NCBI RefSeq assembly: GCF_029844725.1
Contig: NZ_JAOCKJ010000010.1
Coordinates: forward strand, 1-64,000
Reading direction: 5' to 3'
DNA: 64,000 bases
Source: Pantoea sp. GD03673
GTDB lineage: Bacteria > Pseudomonadota > Gammaproteobacteria > Enterobacterales > Enterobacteriaceae
This document shows, piece by piece, positions 27,421-37,290 of the stretch. The notes beneath the pieces were generated by a model. It worked only from the letters and a program-made list of their open reading frames with translations, was not told the origin of the DNA and made no database searches. Every line of letters begins with the position of its first letter. Position 1 is the first letter of the stretch. The position numbers were made by a program, and so were the translations under genes.

Positions 27421-29394
27421 ATGTCGATCATTCAGACGATCAAAAGACGCCTGCCTGTCACCCGTTTCGGGCGGAGCAGTCAGCCAGCGAATGGCACCTG
27501 GGACTGTCGTGCGCTGCCCGATTCACTTTCCGCCATCGGTTTGAGCGCACGTGCGGGCGGGATTCTGATGACCTTTGTTCCGCCGGAGGCGGATTTTCAG
27601 CGGGCCAGCCAGGCGTGGCAGCGCTTTAACTCCAGCGATCTGACGGTGCTGACGCTCTCGTCCAATGGCGCACTGAGCAGCAGCCGATCGCAAAGCACCT
27701 ACTGTGAAGGCAATGGACCTGAGGGAAGCTACCTCTGGCTGCCTGACACGCTGATTGCCCGCCATGAGACGCACATTATCGATCTTCATGTTGCCGACAC
27801 GCAGACCGCCAGCCAGCGTATCACCGCCATCCAGCAGGAGCTGATGCGGTTGCAGGTGCGGATGCCTCTCTCGGCCGAACGTACGTTCGCAATGATTTAC
27901 TGCGACGGCTTATCGGCGTCAGAAGGTTTCCTGATGCAGGCCTGGTACAACAGCGGACGCTTTCCCTGCCTGGCGATTGGCGGTTCAGCCGGGGGCAAAA
28001 TTACCTTTGATGGCACCTGGATTGGCGCGGGTGGCAGGGTGCTGCAGGGCAAAGCGGTCATTGTGTTCTGTCAGATGGCTCCGGGAAAATCATTTGCGCC
28101 CTTTAAAAGCCAGAACTTCACACCCCGCGAGCAGAGCTGGCTGATTGCCGAAGCCGATCCGATTGCGCGCACTGTGACATCCGTGTTTAACCGTCAGGGG
28201 CAGCAGCAGCCGTTTGTCACGTCGTTGTGTGAGCATCTTAACTGCACCGAAGCGCAGCTGAGCGAACGTCTGAAAGGGCTGACCTTTGGTGTCAAAGTCG
28301 GCGGGGAGTTCTTTATTCGCTCTATCGCCAAAATTGAATCGGGCGGCGTGCAGTTTTTCTGCGATCTTGAATTTGGCGATCGGCTCTTCCTGATGGAGGA
28401 AAAAGAGTTCAGACAGACGACACAGCAGGAATGGCAGGCTTTTACCGCCCGGCATGGTAAACCGGCGGCGATTCTGATGAACGACTGTATCCTGCGTCGG
28501 GTCGGTAATGCCGACAAACTGCATAATGCCCACTTCTTTAAAGGGATTGCCGCCGCCGGTTTTTCCAGCTTCGGTGAAATCCTGGGTGTGCCTATCAACC
28601 AGACGCTTTCTGCACTGGTGTTCTTTAATCATGACGTCAAAGCGATGAGCCAGTTCCCGGTGGAGTATGCCGGCTATGCGGCACACTACGCGCAGCGGGC
28701 CTTGCGCCGCTGGGAAGCGCTGAACAGTATTCAGACGCGGGTGCTGGATCGGGTTATCAACTATCAGCAGGCGCTGACGCCACTGATGGAGGCGCTACCG
28801 GTACTCGAAACGGCGACGCAGAGCCAGGGCGAAACGCTGAGTCTTGCAGAAAGCAGTATCCGTAACATCAGCAACATCGCCACTGAAAGTCAGCAGGCGC
28901 AGGGTCGGCTGGATGAAGGGCTGGACGATCTGGAAAAAATCTCCAACGGCATCAATGAGATTACGCATGGCATCAGCAATATTGCTTTCCAGACCAATAT
29001 TCTGGCGCTGAATGCCGCAGTCGAAGCAGCACGCGCAGGCGAGGCGGGCCGTGGATTTGCCGTGGTTGCGGGTGAAGTTCGTCGTCTGGCGCACTCATCA
29101 AAAGAGCAGGCTGAAGCCACGGCAAGTAATATCGGCGAGGCGGTCACCACCATTTCACGTATCCGGCTGGTGGCCAGTGACTCGGCACAGACCGCTGCAG
29201 AGATGGCGGAGCGCAGCATCAGCGCGGCCGATACGCTGGCGGCCATGAATCAGCAGACCCGACATGAGCGCGCCGACATTGCGAAACATCTTGGCAGCCT
29301 GCGTGAACTGACGCAGGGAATGGACGCGATGCAGGAAGCGGTCGCGCAACTCAAAGTGTTACAAACGCTTTCCGGTGCGCAGGTTAAAGGCTGA
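27421..29394 (+). CDS. Soluble FIST-domain chemoreceptor
   Basis: 657 residues and no transmembrane helix, so a cytoplasmic receptor. Residues about 30-260 form a FIST_N domain ([18 protein letters not shown], then [19 protein letters not shown], then [18 protein letters not shown]) and about 260-430 a FIST_C domain ([25 protein letters not shown]). FIST modules are predicted small-molecule sensors. The chemoreceptor signalling domain follows, with the tip [18 protein letters not shown] near 524-541, binding CheW and CheA. There is no NWETF-type tether. The start has only a poor ribosome site (AAAATAATAAT before the ATG). It is isolated from the two membrane receptors 12 kb upstream. The input ligand is unknown; amino acids have been proposed for FIST proteins. 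Confidence 0.9.
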   Translation: MSIIQTIKRRLPVTRFGRSSQPANGTWDCRALPDSLSAIGLSARAGGILMTFVPPEADFQRASQAWQRFNSSDLTVLTLSSNGALSSSRSQSTYCEGNGPEGSYLWLPDTLIARHETHIIDLHVADTQTASQRITAIQQELMRLQVRMPLSAERTFAMIYCDGLSASEGFLMQAWYNSGRFPCLAIGGSAGGKITFDGTWIGAGGRVLQGKAVIVFCQMAPGKSFAPFKSQNFTPREQSWLIAEADPIARTVTSVFNRQGQQQPFVTSLCEHLNCTEAQLSERLKGLTFGVKVGGEFFIRSIAKIESGGVQFFCDLEFGDRLFLMEEKEFRQTTQQEWQAFTARHGKPAAILMNDCILRRVGNADKLHNAHFFKGIAAAGFSSFGEILGVPINQTLSALVFFNHDVKAMSQFPVEYAGYAAHYAQRALRRWEALNSIQTRVLDRVINYQQALTPLMEALPVLETATQSQGETLSLAESSIRNISNIATESQQAQGRLDEGLDDLEKISNGINEITHGISNIAFQTNILALNAAVEAARAGEAGRGFAVVAGEVRRLAHSSKEQAEATASNIGEAVTTISRIRLVASDSAQTAAEMAERSISAADTLAAMNQQTRHERADIAKHLGSLRELTQGMDAMQEAVAQLKVLQTLSGAQVKG

Positions 29395-29499
29395 TTTATC
29401 AGCATAAAAGTCAAAAAACGTGCGGTGTAAGCGTAACGGCCAGGCAAGGCAGGCTTTCAGTTGTTACACTTGTCGGTGATTAACCACGCAGAGGTACTA

Positions 29500-30516
29500 A
29501 TGAAAATCAAAAGTTATGCAGCCATGCAGGCTGGCCAGGCCCTTGAACGCTATGAGTACGATGCCGCCGAGCTGGCAGCCGAAGAAGTCGAAGTCCAGGT
29601 TGAATATTGTGGCGTCTGCCACTCAGACCTGTCGATGATCGATAACGAGTGGGGCATCTCTCAGTTCCCGGTGATTGCAGGACATGAAGTGATTGGCCGG
29701 GTCTCTGCCCTTGGTGAAGCGGCTAAAAGCAAAGGTCTGTCAGTCGGCCAGCGTGTAGGAATCGGCTGGACAGCCAAAAGCTGTCAGCACTGCGATGCCT
29801 GTATTAACGGCGAGCAGGTTAACTGTCAGCAGGGCAGCATCCCGACCATCATGAATAAGGGTGGATTTGCCGAGAAGCTGCGCGCTGACTGGCAATGGGT
29901 TATCCCGCTGCCGGAAAAACTGGATGCGGCGAGCGCCGGTCCGCTGCTGTGCGGCGGTATCACCGTATTTAAACCGCTGCTGATGAGCAACATTACGGCG
30001 ACCAGCCGGGTTGGTGTGATTGGCATCGGCGGTCTGGGTCACATCGCGATCAAAATCCTGCACGCAATGGGTGCTGAAGTGGTGGCATTCAGCTCAACGC
30101 CGGATAAGAAGCAGTCCATTCTGGATATGGGTGCTGATGAAGTGGTTAACAGCCGTGATCCTGAAGCTCTGAAGAAGCAGGCGGGCCGTTTTGACCTGAT
30201 CCTAAGCACAGTGGCCGTCGACCTGGACTGGAAACCTTATTTCGCGGCGCTGGCACCGCAGGGTAAATTCCACACCGTCGGTGCCTTGATGAAGCCAATT
30301 GAAGTGAGTGCTTTTGATCTGATTCTGGGTGACAAGGCGGTGACGGGTTCATCAACCGGTTCGCCAGGCCAGTTGCGTTCGCTGCTGCGCCTCGCTTCTC
30401 GCGCCGATATTGCGCCACAGGTTGAGTTCTTCCCGATGTCAGACATCAACAAAGCGCTGGATCACGTCCGCGCCGGTAAAGCCAATTACCGGGTGGTCCT
30501 GAAAGCTGATTTCTGA
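29500..30516 (+). CDS. ahr: NADPH-dependent aldehyde reductase Ahr
   Basis: 338 residues, matching E. coli Ahr (YjgB) throughout. It is a zinc-dependent medium-chain dehydrogenase: catalytic zinc ligands in CGVCHSDL and GHE, structural-zinc cysteines in [16 protein letters not shown], and the Rossmann motif [11 protein letters not shown]. The Ser in AFSSTP after the second Rossmann strand, rather than Asp, agrees with NADPH preference. Ahr reduces medium- to long-chain aldehydes to alcohols, including toxic lipid-derived aldehydes. The ATG at 29500 with GAGGT ahead gives the usual N-terminus; the frame is open further upstream but that part is not conserved. A strong terminator follows 17 bases after the stop. 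Confidence 0.93.
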   Translation: MKIKSYAAMQAGQALERYEYDAAELAAEEVEVQVEYCGVCHSDLSMIDNEWGISQFPVIAGHEVIGRVSALGEAAKSKGLSVGQRVGIGWTAKSCQHCDACINGEQVNCQQGSIPTIMNKGGFAEKLRADWQWVIPLPEKLDAASAGPLLCGGITVFKPLLMSNITATSRVGVIGIGGLGHIAIKILHAMGAEVVAFSSTPDKKQSILDMGADEVVNSRDPEALKKQAGRFDLILSTVAVDLDWKPYFAALAPQGKFHTVGALMKPIEVSAFDLILGDKAVTGSSTGSPGQLRSLLRLASRADIAPQVEFFPMSDINKALDHVRAGKANYRVVLKADF

Positions 30517-30533
30517 TGTGAATCAGAACCGTC

Positions 30534-30562
30534 ATGCCGCAGCCCGCTGCGGCATTTTTTTT
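30534..30562 (+). terminator. Terminator after ahr
   Basis: A 9-bp stem ATGCCGCAG / CTGCGGCAT (30534-30542 with 30547-30555), four-base loop and a run of eight T residues. It lies between convergent genes ahr and the DUF2268 gene; the right-hand gene lacks its own T tail, but the stem may serve both. Confidence 0.9.
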
Positions 30563-30566
30563 ACCG

Positions 30567-31235
30567 TCAGTTTCTCAGCAATCCCTCCGCCAGCCCCGCA
30601 GCGAGCACGTCATCGGCTGTCACACTGAACCATTTCTCTGTTACGCACTCCGCATTAGCACGTTGCCAGGCGGCTACCAGCTGATAACCCAGCGTATACC
30701 CATACCAGCGGCGATAATCACCCGTTCCGAAAAACCAGGCTGAATGATCATAATGAGGGCTTTGCAGCGTTGCCAGCGTCACGGGATTAGCCTGTAATTC
30801 ACTGAGCGCAACGGCACGTTCCCAGGGTTCTGCGTCAGTTTTTAGCAGCCAGCAGACGAACTGACCAGCCAGGCCTTCACTGACCAGGGCTTCACCCAGC
30901 GTCCAGCCATATCCCGGATCGCGCATGCGTATGCAGTGATGGACTTCGTGAAGGATCTGTCGCACCAGCGTGCCATCGTCCAGCTTCTGTTTGAGATTCG
31001 GATTTGCCGGATCAATCGCCAGACTGAACAATGTGGAGTGATACGCCCGGCCTGCAAACCCTGTTTCAGGTATTACCGCGTCCGGTACGCACTGGACCAG
31101 CATATCCAGACGCGGAACGCGGGTGACAGAGGAGAGGTACTGGCAGGCAGTCTCAGCCGCGCTGACGATGGCCGATTTGAATTGCTCAACATCACCGGAT
31201 GCCTCCAGCCAGTGTATTTTCCAGCGATCGTTCAC
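30567..31235 (-). CDS. DUF2268-type putative zinc-dependent protease
   Basis: 222 residues, cytoplasmic. The zinc motif HEVHHCIR (HExxH form) is followed 20-odd residues later by SEGLAGQF, whose Glu is the usual third ligand, as in DUF2268 putative Zn-dependent proteases. A GYTLGYQLV helix and DVLAAGLAEGL tail complete the fold. Substrate and role are unknown; family members are gluzincin-like and mostly uncharacterised. The ATG at 31235 is preceded by GAGAGAGG. It is a monocistronic gene, convergent with ahr. GC content and codon use look like its neighbours. Confidence 0.85.
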   Translation of the reverse strand: MNDRWKIHWLEASGDVEQFKSAIVSAAETACQYLSSVTRVPRLDMLVQCVPDAVIPETGFAGRAYHSTLFSLAIDPANPNLKQKLDDGTLVRQILHEVHHCIRMRDPGYGWTLGEALVSEGLAGQFVCWLLKTDAEPWERAVALSELQANPVTLATLQSPHYDHSAWFFGTGDYRRWYGYTLGYQLVAAWQRANAECVTEKWFSVTADDVLAAGLAEGLLRN

Positions 31236-31472
31236 CCTCTCTCCTCTTAAAAGTGAATAACCCGTTTCAGGTCTGTGATTAGTGCGGATTATCGGACTTT
31301 ACACGGCGAATCGTTCAACAGGCAACGACGAAGGGTATTGCTGCTAAAAGAGAAGTCTGTCTATTGTTTGCGTTTATGAGCAGCCGGGAACGATGACCGG
31401 CATCCGGGGGCGTTCCATACCGGAATCATGCCACGCGATAGCGGTCACTCTTCCGGCAGGAGTGAATGGCGA

Positions 31473-31874
31473 TTAAAGCAGGAAATCATCCAGCGACTGA
31501 CCCTTTTCAAGCGCCGCCTTAATGACGGAAGGCGTGCGGCCCTGACCCGTCCAGTCATGAACCTGTCCCGTTTCATCGGTGTAACGGTATTTCGCCGGAC
31601 GTTTTGCGCGTTTCTTTTTAACGGGCACGGCGAGAGCGTTGTTCGTCACCAGTTCTGCTGGATTAATCCCTTCTTCCATCAACAATTCCTGATAAAAAGC
31701 CAGCTTCTCCGCTTTCTCACGGGCTTCTGCTGCACGCGCACTTTCCTCTTCACGGCGCTCATTTACCACGGTCTCTAATTTCTGGCACAACTCTTCCAGC
31801 CTATCCAGAGCCATATTGCGCGCCTCTGCACGAAGCGTGCGGAAATTATTCAGGCTGCTCAGGTTCTTAGTCAT
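31473..31874 (-). CDS. H-NS-family nucleoid protein (copy 1)
   Basis: 133 residues. The N-terminus (about 1-60; [27 protein letters not shown]) is the H-NS coiled-coil dimerisation region, followed by the second oligomerisation helix ([23 protein letters not shown]), a basic linker ([13 protein letters not shown]) and the DNA-binding domain with the hallmark WTGQGRTP loop (about 108-116). It binds AT-rich DNA in the minor groove and silences genes, often those acquired by transfer. The start at 31874 (GAGGAA upstream) makes it exactly as long as the second copy at 34440-34841. The C-terminal end GQSLDDFLL is family-typical. It is separated from copy 2 by the diguanylate cyclase and VOC genes. 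Confidence 0.93.
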   Translation of the reverse strand: MTKNLSSLNNFRTLRAEARNMALDRLEELCQKLETVVNERREEESARAAEAREKAEKLAFYQELLMEEGINPAELVTNNALAVPVKKKRAKRPAKYRYTDETGQVHDWTGQGRTPSVIKAALEKGQSLDDFLL

Positions 31875-32146
31875 AACATTCCTCAAATACTCAAGTTAAT
31901 CAATCAAGTGCAAATTATTCAGCCGGCAAGGGTAACATTTACCTGCGTGAGAGTTGAAGGTTAAATGTGGATTTATTAGCTGTTAATGCTGCAGTATAGA
32001 TAGTGATTGCGCCAGATAAGGAGAAGATTTAAGCGAATTCTGCTGGATAAATGCGGTTTTGCATTGTCTGACAGTGCTGGGGGCTTGCATTTTTGCTTTT
32101 AATTAACTGTGCTTTAATCAGTCAACAGGGTTTATTAAGGACAGGC

Positions 32147-33718
32147 ATGAAGTTTCGCCGTAAAAATGATGCTCCGGCGTCAGAAATTTCGCCGCTGCTG
32201 AGAAGCATTATGCTCTCAGGGGTATTACTTACCGTGGCGGTTATAGGTCTTAATCTGTGGATGATGCGGGAAGACTGGAATGAAACCGTCAGTAAAGCTG
32301 AAGACACGGCGGTCAACCTGTCACTGTCGCAGGCACGGCAGGCTGACGATACGTTTCTGCAAACCGAACTTTCATTGCGCGAGGTGCAACGCGAGCTTGA
32401 AAAGCAGATCGCCATAAACGGTGTTGATGGCAAAGCGCTGAGTCAGACGATGCATCTGTTGCAGAGCCGCCTGCCGCAACTTCACGGCCTGTTCTACTAT
32501 GATCAGTCGGGCCGGTGGATAGCGACCTCGATGAGCAGGATACCGCCGGGCATTGATAATTCCGATCGTGAGTATTTCGATTATCATCGCGCCAGCCCGC
32601 GAAATACCCTGCATATCGGCCCGGTGATACGCAGTCGCACCACGCATGAACTTGTCATTCCGGTTACTCTTCGCGTCAACGATGCTTTCCACGGTTTTAA
32701 GGGTGTTTTGCTCGCCACCATCAAAGTGGACTACTTTCGCCGTTTCTACAGCTACTACGAGCTCAGTGATGGTGATGTACTGGTGCTGATGCTGGCAGAC
32801 AGTACGGTGCTGTATGCCCGCCCGATGCCCGACAGCTATATCGGCAAAAATATTTCCGTAAGCCCGCTGTTCCTGAAAATGCTGGCCAATTCCGATAAGG
32901 GCAGCGGTCAGTGGATGGCCGCGCTCGATGGTAAAAAACGCATCTTCGGCTTTGTCCGCTCACAGCGATATCCGCTGGTGGTCGCCGCTGGATACGACAA
33001 GCGTGCGCTTTTTAACCATTGGTTTAAGAGCTGGGTACAGGATCTCATTCTGAACCTGGCGCTGCTTGTCGTTATTATTTCACTGGGTGCGTTTGTGCTG
33101 CGTCAGGCGCGGCATACGCTGCGTTATCAGCGTGAGCTGACACGATTACGTGATGAGCTGACGGCAGCGAATCGCTTACTGGAGAATCAGGCACAAAGTG
33201 ACGGGCTGACAGGGGTGGCTAACCGTCGTCATTTCGATCACATGCTGACAGAAAGCCTGCTGAACGCGGAGCTGAGCGGCCTGCCGGTGTCGCTGATTCT
33301 GTTCGACATCGACTATTTTAAACGTTACAACGACACTTACGGCCATGTAGCCGGTGATGACTGTCTGAAAAAAGTGGCTGGCGTTCTGAAGAACGTCGCG
33401 CGGCGTAAAAACGAACTCCCGGCCCGCTATGGCGGTGAAGAGTTCGCCATCATTCTGTCTGAACAACCGCTGTCCGCTGCGCTGGCTTTGGCGGAATCCA
33501 TCATCGCAGCCGTTAACGAGCTTGCTATTCCACATATCACCTCCGAACTGCCGCAAAAACAGGTCACTCTGAGTACAGGATGCGCTGTGTATCTTGCTTC
33601 TGACGCACGACAGGGGAAACAGGCGTTGATTGAACGCGCTGATGAGGCCTTGTATCGCGCGAAACGGGCAGGGCGTAATCAGGTAATGTGCGAAGAGCGT
33701 GCGGCCAGGCACGCGTGA
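32147..33718 (+). CDS. Membrane diguanylate cyclase (PAS/CACHE-like sensor + GGDEF)
   Basis: 523 residues. A transmembrane helix at about 20-42, an extracytoplasmic sensor of about 255 residues with a double-Cache-like look (LFYYDQSGRWIATS, YFDYHRASPRNTLHIGPV, then VLVLMLADSTVLYARP), a second helix at about 298-320, a coiled coil and a GGDEF domain (about 360-515). The active site is GGEEF (about 428-432), so cyclic-di-GMP synthesis is expected. The inhibitory I-site RxxD is RKNE, a conservative change that may weaken product feedback. The start ATG 32147 has TAAGG at a six-base spacing; the longer upstream frame would begin at TTG without a ribosome site. Its product opposes the EAL enzymes at 3978-5762 and 9152-10366. 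Confidence 0.92.
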   Translation: MKFRRKNDAPASEISPLLRSIMLSGVLLTVAVIGLNLWMMREDWNETVSKAEDTAVNLSLSQARQADDTFLQTELSLREVQRELEKQIAINGVDGKALSQTMHLLQSRLPQLHGLFYYDQSGRWIATSMSRIPPGIDNSDREYFDYHRASPRNTLHIGPVIRSRTTHELVIPVTLRVNDAFHGFKGVLLATIKVDYFRRFYSYYELSDGDVLVLMLADSTVLYARPMPDSYIGKNISVSPLFLKMLANSDKGSGQWMAALDGKKRIFGFVRSQRYPLVVAAGYDKRALFNHWFKSWVQDLILNLALLVVIISLGAFVLRQARHTLRYQRELTRLRDELTAANRLLENQAQSDGLTGVANRRHFDHMLTESLLNAELSGLPVSLILFDIDYFKRYNDTYGHVAGDDCLKKVAGVLKNVARRKNELPARYGGEEFAIILSEQPLSAALALAESIIAAVNELAIPHITSELPQKQVTLSTGCAVYLASDARQGKQALIERADEALYRAKRAGRNQVMCEERAARHA

Positions 33719-33776
33719 TCAAATACTGAACTGCATCTGTGGCAGGGTGATCGCTCAACCTCGACAGGGAGCGATC

Positions 33777-34241
33777 ATGTCAAACGATACCGGTTTTACT
33801 CATCTTGCTTTACAGGTCCGCGATTTAGACAAGAGCGTGGATTTTTATCAGCGTTATGCCGGGATGCAGGTCATACATCAGCGTGAGCCGGGTGTTGCGG
33901 AGGCGCAGAAAGTAGCATGGCTGTCAGACCTGACCCGACCTTTTGCCCTGGTGCTGGTGCAATCTGACAGCAGTGATGATACGCCTCTGGGGCCATTTGG
34001 TCATATTGGCGTAGCCTGTACCAGTCGCGAACAGATTGATGAAAAAGTTGCGATCGCACGGCGTGAAGGCGTCCTTCGACGTGCAGCACTGCAATCTGAA
34101 GCCCCCGTGGGTTACTGGGCATTTTTTGCCGATCCCGATGGTAATACGCTCGAACTTTCATACGGTCAGCAGATCGGGCTGGAAATCATCACGGCCCGCC
34201 AGTCTCAATCAGTTGAGAAAAATAATGGCTCAGGAAATTGA
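33777..34241 (+). CDS. VOC-family (glyoxalase-like) protein
   Basis: 154 residues. A vicinal oxygen chelate fold with paired beta-alpha-beta-beta-beta modules: LTHLALQVRDLDKSVDFYQRY-like opening with the first metal His, then GHIGVAC with the second-module His, and DPDGNTLELSYG with the final Glu. This metal set is that of glyoxalase I and related lyases or dioxygenases; the exact reaction is unknown. The ATG at 33777 is preceded by AGGGAG. The gene starts 58 bases after the diguanylate cyclase stop on the same strand and may be cotranscribed. No thiol-resistance or antibiotic cluster is nearby to suggest a substrate. Confidence 0.85.
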   Translation: MSNDTGFTHLALQVRDLDKSVDFYQRYAGMQVIHQREPGVAEAQKVAWLSDLTRPFALVLVQSDSSDDTPLGPFGHIGVACTSREQIDEKVAIARREGVLRRAALQSEAPVGYWAFFADPDGNTLELSYGQQIGLEIITARQSQSVEKNNGSGN

Positions 34242-34439
34242 ATAAAAGCGTTTACCTGTAACGGTGTTGCGCGGGGTATTTCAGGAGCGTGCCTGAACAG
34301 GATTGGGTATGAAGGGGATAAGCAACCTGTGAAAGGAAAGACAGAAGGCGTAGTGGCTGGTGGCTGATATGCCGGTATCAGATGCTGATAAAGAACCGCC
34401 TGATCAACGTCAGGCGGGATCTCATTCTGGCATTCCGAA

Positions 34440-34841
34440 TTAAATCAGAAAATCGTCCAGTGATTTACCTGCATCGATAGCTGATTTAATAGCCGATGGG
34501 GTACGGCCCTGACCCGTCCACTGCTTTACGTCACCATTTTCGTCGGTGTACTGATATTTAGCCGGACGCGGCGCACGTTTTTTCTTCTCAGCAGGCGCAG
34601 TCGGCATACCATTTAACAGCTCATTAGGATCGATACCTTCCTGCAACAGCAATTCACGGTATTTTGCCAGTTTTTCAGCTTTTTCACGATTAGCCGCTTC
34701 TGAAGCCTGAGCTTCTTCACGTCGCTCACTGACCACAACCGACAGTTTTTCCAGCATTTCTTCCAGGGCAGCAAGGTCAAGCTCGCGGGCATTTGCGCGG
34801 AGTGTACGGATATTATTCAAGCTGTTGAGAGTGTCACTCAT
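34440..34841 (-). CDS. H-NS-family nucleoid protein (copy 2)
   Basis: 133 residues, colinear with the gene at 31473-31874 and clearly paralogous ([24 protein letters not shown] coiled-coil start, [61 protein letters not shown]). This copy is closer to the textbook H-NS N-terminus. A GGTGA ribosome site six bases before the ATG at 34841 fixes the start; an ATG six codons upstream lacks one. Upstream lies more than 1.2 kb of AT-rich, mostly gene-free DNA, which such proteins could coat. Plasmid-borne H-NS homologues are known to lower the fitness cost of incoming AT-rich DNA (a stealth function). Confidence 0.93.
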   Translation of the reverse strand: MSDTLNSLNNIRTLRANARELDLAALEEMLEKLSVVVSERREEAQASEAANREKAEKLAKYRELLLQEGIDPNELLNGMPTAPAEKKKRAPRPAKYQYTDENGDVKQWTGQGRTPSAIKSAIDAGKSLDDFLI

Positions 34842-36053
34842 CAAAGTCACCATAGTCATGTTCAGATAATAAAAATACAGAGCGGGTTCACGCTGATGCT
34901 TTTCGTCAGACCTGCTTTTTTTAAAATGCTTGCCTTCGAAGAATCATAATACAGAACCAATAGTTCAACCTTAACATATTAATCTGTTTCTGAGAGAGTT
35001 GAAACTCTATTTAACGAATGCTCGTTAAACAAAAGTAAATTTACGCCATTTTTTACTCAGTTCACTCAAAATGCTTAAAATCCGTCTTACTGAGACACAG
35101 GGTAATTTAGCTGGGGGATGGATTAATCGTGCCGGTTCTTCTGTTGTGCCAGTGGTGTCGCTTCGCTATTCGTATGCGCGCTCTGAGCAAGGGGATAACG
35201 TGAGCTGTAAAGCTCATCCGCAGTTAACGCACAGAGCAATGATGTTGCGCATAATTACGTTGTAAAGATCCCGTAATGAATTATTGCGTTAATATATTTT
35301 CAGGTCAGCTGATACAGCGCCACAGTGATAAACTCATGATAATAAGTTGCTTTTGTGTGTAGCGCGCTTTAATTTCAGCAATGAAACATGACCCTGCCCG
35401 CGCTGCAAAATTGCCTGCCGGTTGGTTTTAAAATCAGTGAAATGTGCCGCACAATCCGACAGAGTTTAAGACAAATCATCACCTGATCACCGCCATTAAA
35501 CTGATTATTTACGGTAATAATTACCCCGTGTTCAATCAAAGTCTGACGCTATTACGCTCATAACACACTGTGCATTCAGGCCTGGATGTCTTTATCCCCC
35601 GGATTATTGCTCACGGCGCATTAAATCCAGCTCTTCGTTGCTACGCTCCGGCCAGTGCTCAACCTCCACTTAGCCGTGATATTAACCCTGTTAACAACGT
35701 TCACATATCACCAGGCCGTCGCATAACACAGGGCCGGGTCATGAATAACCGGCCCGATCAATCCGGGCATGAACCACGCGAGACGGTAACCTGATGTAAT
35801 TAACCCTTCCACGTCTCGCTTATGCAACGGTCATTTCCCGATTACAAAAAGCGAAATAGTTGCGAATAATAAATTCGCGCATTAAATCAGTTTAAACGTT
35901 GGGGTGATGACGTCACGCATCAGTATGGCCTGATCCGGACAGGCTGTGCTGCTGTTTTCAGTGACACTGATAAAGAATAACCGCAGGCTAAGCTACACTT
36001 AACCGACTAAGGCGTTAACGATAGCGCGATGATTGCTCCTGCAGAGGTCTGAC
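34842..36053. other. Long AT-rich gene-poor region
   Basis: About 1.2 kb. The parts at 34900-35060, 35260-35350 and 35480-35560 are markedly AT-rich. Short open frames at 35071-35265 and 35570-35794 lack ribosome sites and recognisable sequence and are not called. It probably contains the H-NS promoter and its autoregulatory AT tracts. No repeats, IS ends or structured RNA were recognised. Confidence 0.5.
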
Positions 36054-36215
36054 GTGTTTAAAGGTAATAAAAAGTCATTGCCGGTTCGTTACTGTAAAAC
36101 CTGTAATAAACCCATGTCATGGCGCAAAAAGTGGGAAAAGTGCTGGAATGACGTAATGTATTGCTCTGAACGTTGCCGGCGTCAGCGTACTGCACAGCAG
36201 AATGATGATGCGTAA
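36054..36215 (+). CDS. DUF2256 zinc-binding small protein
   Basis: 53 residues starting at GTG; GAGGTC lies seven bases ahead. The sequence has CKTCNKPMSWRKKWEKCWNDV and CSERCRR, the hallmark of the DUF2256 family (two CxxC-type zinc pairs with an invariant WRKKWEKCW core). The family is of unknown function; genes for it are often found beside photolyase or cryptochrome-like genes in other bacteria, but none is present here. The open frame extends a little upstream to a TTG, which is not conserved. It is an isolated intact gene within a gene-poor stretch. Confidence 0.85.
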   Translation: MFKGNKKSLPVRYCKTCNKPMSWRKKWEKCWNDVMYCSERCRRQRTAQQNDDA

Positions 36216-37065
36216 ATACCGGTAAAATCAGGCCAGGGTGCTGACGTGGCCTGACAGACGGCTATTGCTGAACTTCAATCTGCGATTTGTCTGTCCGACA
36301 GGGTGGGCATCAACGGTACAAACTCAACGAGAGTGCAATTCACGTCAATATCGACCTTCAACGCTGTAAAGAATAATCAGCCTCCTGATGAATGTTGTTT
36401 TAAAGCGAGATTCGGTGCAGCGTTGAAATGGATGTGAGAACGGGTCGTGCATTGAAGTAATGTCATACCCCGATGGAGTCGTGCTCAGCAGGGCGCATTT
36501 TTCCGTGGTCATCACTGTTACCCCATTTGATGCGGCAGGCCGATGAACAGGCACTTTATCTTCGCAGTAATAAATTTCAGGATAACCCGCTGGTGATAAG
36601 CAACATCCTCATCTGCGCGCTAAATAGTTACAACACCCTTTTAAGCGTTCTCAGTATGCCGGACGGAATTCTGACGGATATTGCCCCTTTCTGGCGAAAC
36701 CCAAACGGAGCCGTCCTGACACACCGAGTGCCCATTGACTGGCCGCCCCGCAGGGCCCGAAGGGCCGTGATGATGTTTTAACAGCGTATGAATGATGTAA
36801 CTAACAGGTTTACCTGACTCTTTCCGGGTTCTGGGGTGACGGTGTGGTTTATCGCAAAAGTGCATCCGCTCTTGCCAACGCAGAATGCGTCCGGACGATG
36901 AGCGCGAATCTTACCCACCCTGCCGCTGAAGCACCGCCCGTAATCCACGAAGTGCGCTGCTGTTACCCTGGTTAAGAATTTTCCCTGTCAGTACGATCCC
37001 AGATCAAACACCGAAACGCTTATCATTTATAAAATGAACGCTTCTTTATCAGAGCAGGGCGTGAT
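36216..37065. other. Gene-poor region upstream of feoA
   Basis: About 850 bases. Open frames at 36473-36781 (plus) and 36345-36554 and 36641-36865 (minus) overlap one another, lack ribosome sites and have no recognisable sequence, so none is called. The last 100 bases should contain the feo promoter. A TTATCATTTATAAAATGAA dyad-like stretch (37019-37039) might be a weak Fur box but deviates from the consensus. Confidence 0.45.
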
Positions 37066-37290
37066 ATGGCAATTAACATGGGAAGCACCTACCGGATTCT
37101 GGGTTATCAGCCATCGGTAAACTCCACATGGCGCCAGAAATTACTGACGATGGGCATGCTGCCAGGGGCAGTGATTGAGGTTATTCGCGTGGCGCCTATG
37201 GGCGACCCGGTACAGATCCGTACCCGCCGCGTCAGCCTGGCGGTGCGACAGCGTGATCTGGCTGACATCATTCTGGAGGAAATCGTCTGA
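37066..37290 (+). CDS. feoA: Ferrous iron transport protein FeoA
   Basis: 74 residues, an SH3-like fold: YRILGYQPSVNSTWRQKLLTMGMLPGAVIEVIRVAPMGDPVQIR and a VSLAVRQRDLADI end, all conserved in FeoA. It is a small cytosolic protein that docks on FeoB and is needed for Fe(II) uptake. Its stop codon overlaps the feoB start (the A of TGA at 37290 is the A of ATG), indicating translational coupling. The ATG has only a weak ribosome site (AGGGCG). Regulation by Fur and FNR is usual in enterobacteria; neither site is clear here. Confidence 0.95.
   Translation: MAINMGSTYRILGYQPSVNSTWRQKLLTMGMLPGAVIEVIRVAPMGDPVQIRTRRVSLAVRQRDLADIILEEIV

Noticed and set aside
28090..28686. 198-codon minus-strand frame
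   Set aside because: Antisense shadow of the FIST chemoreceptor.
36473..36781. 102-codon plus-strand frame upstream of feoA
   Set aside because: Overlaps minus-strand frames, no ribosome site, no recognisable domain.
37019..37039. Fur box upstream of feoA
   Set aside because: Too few matches to the 19-bp consensus to call by eye.
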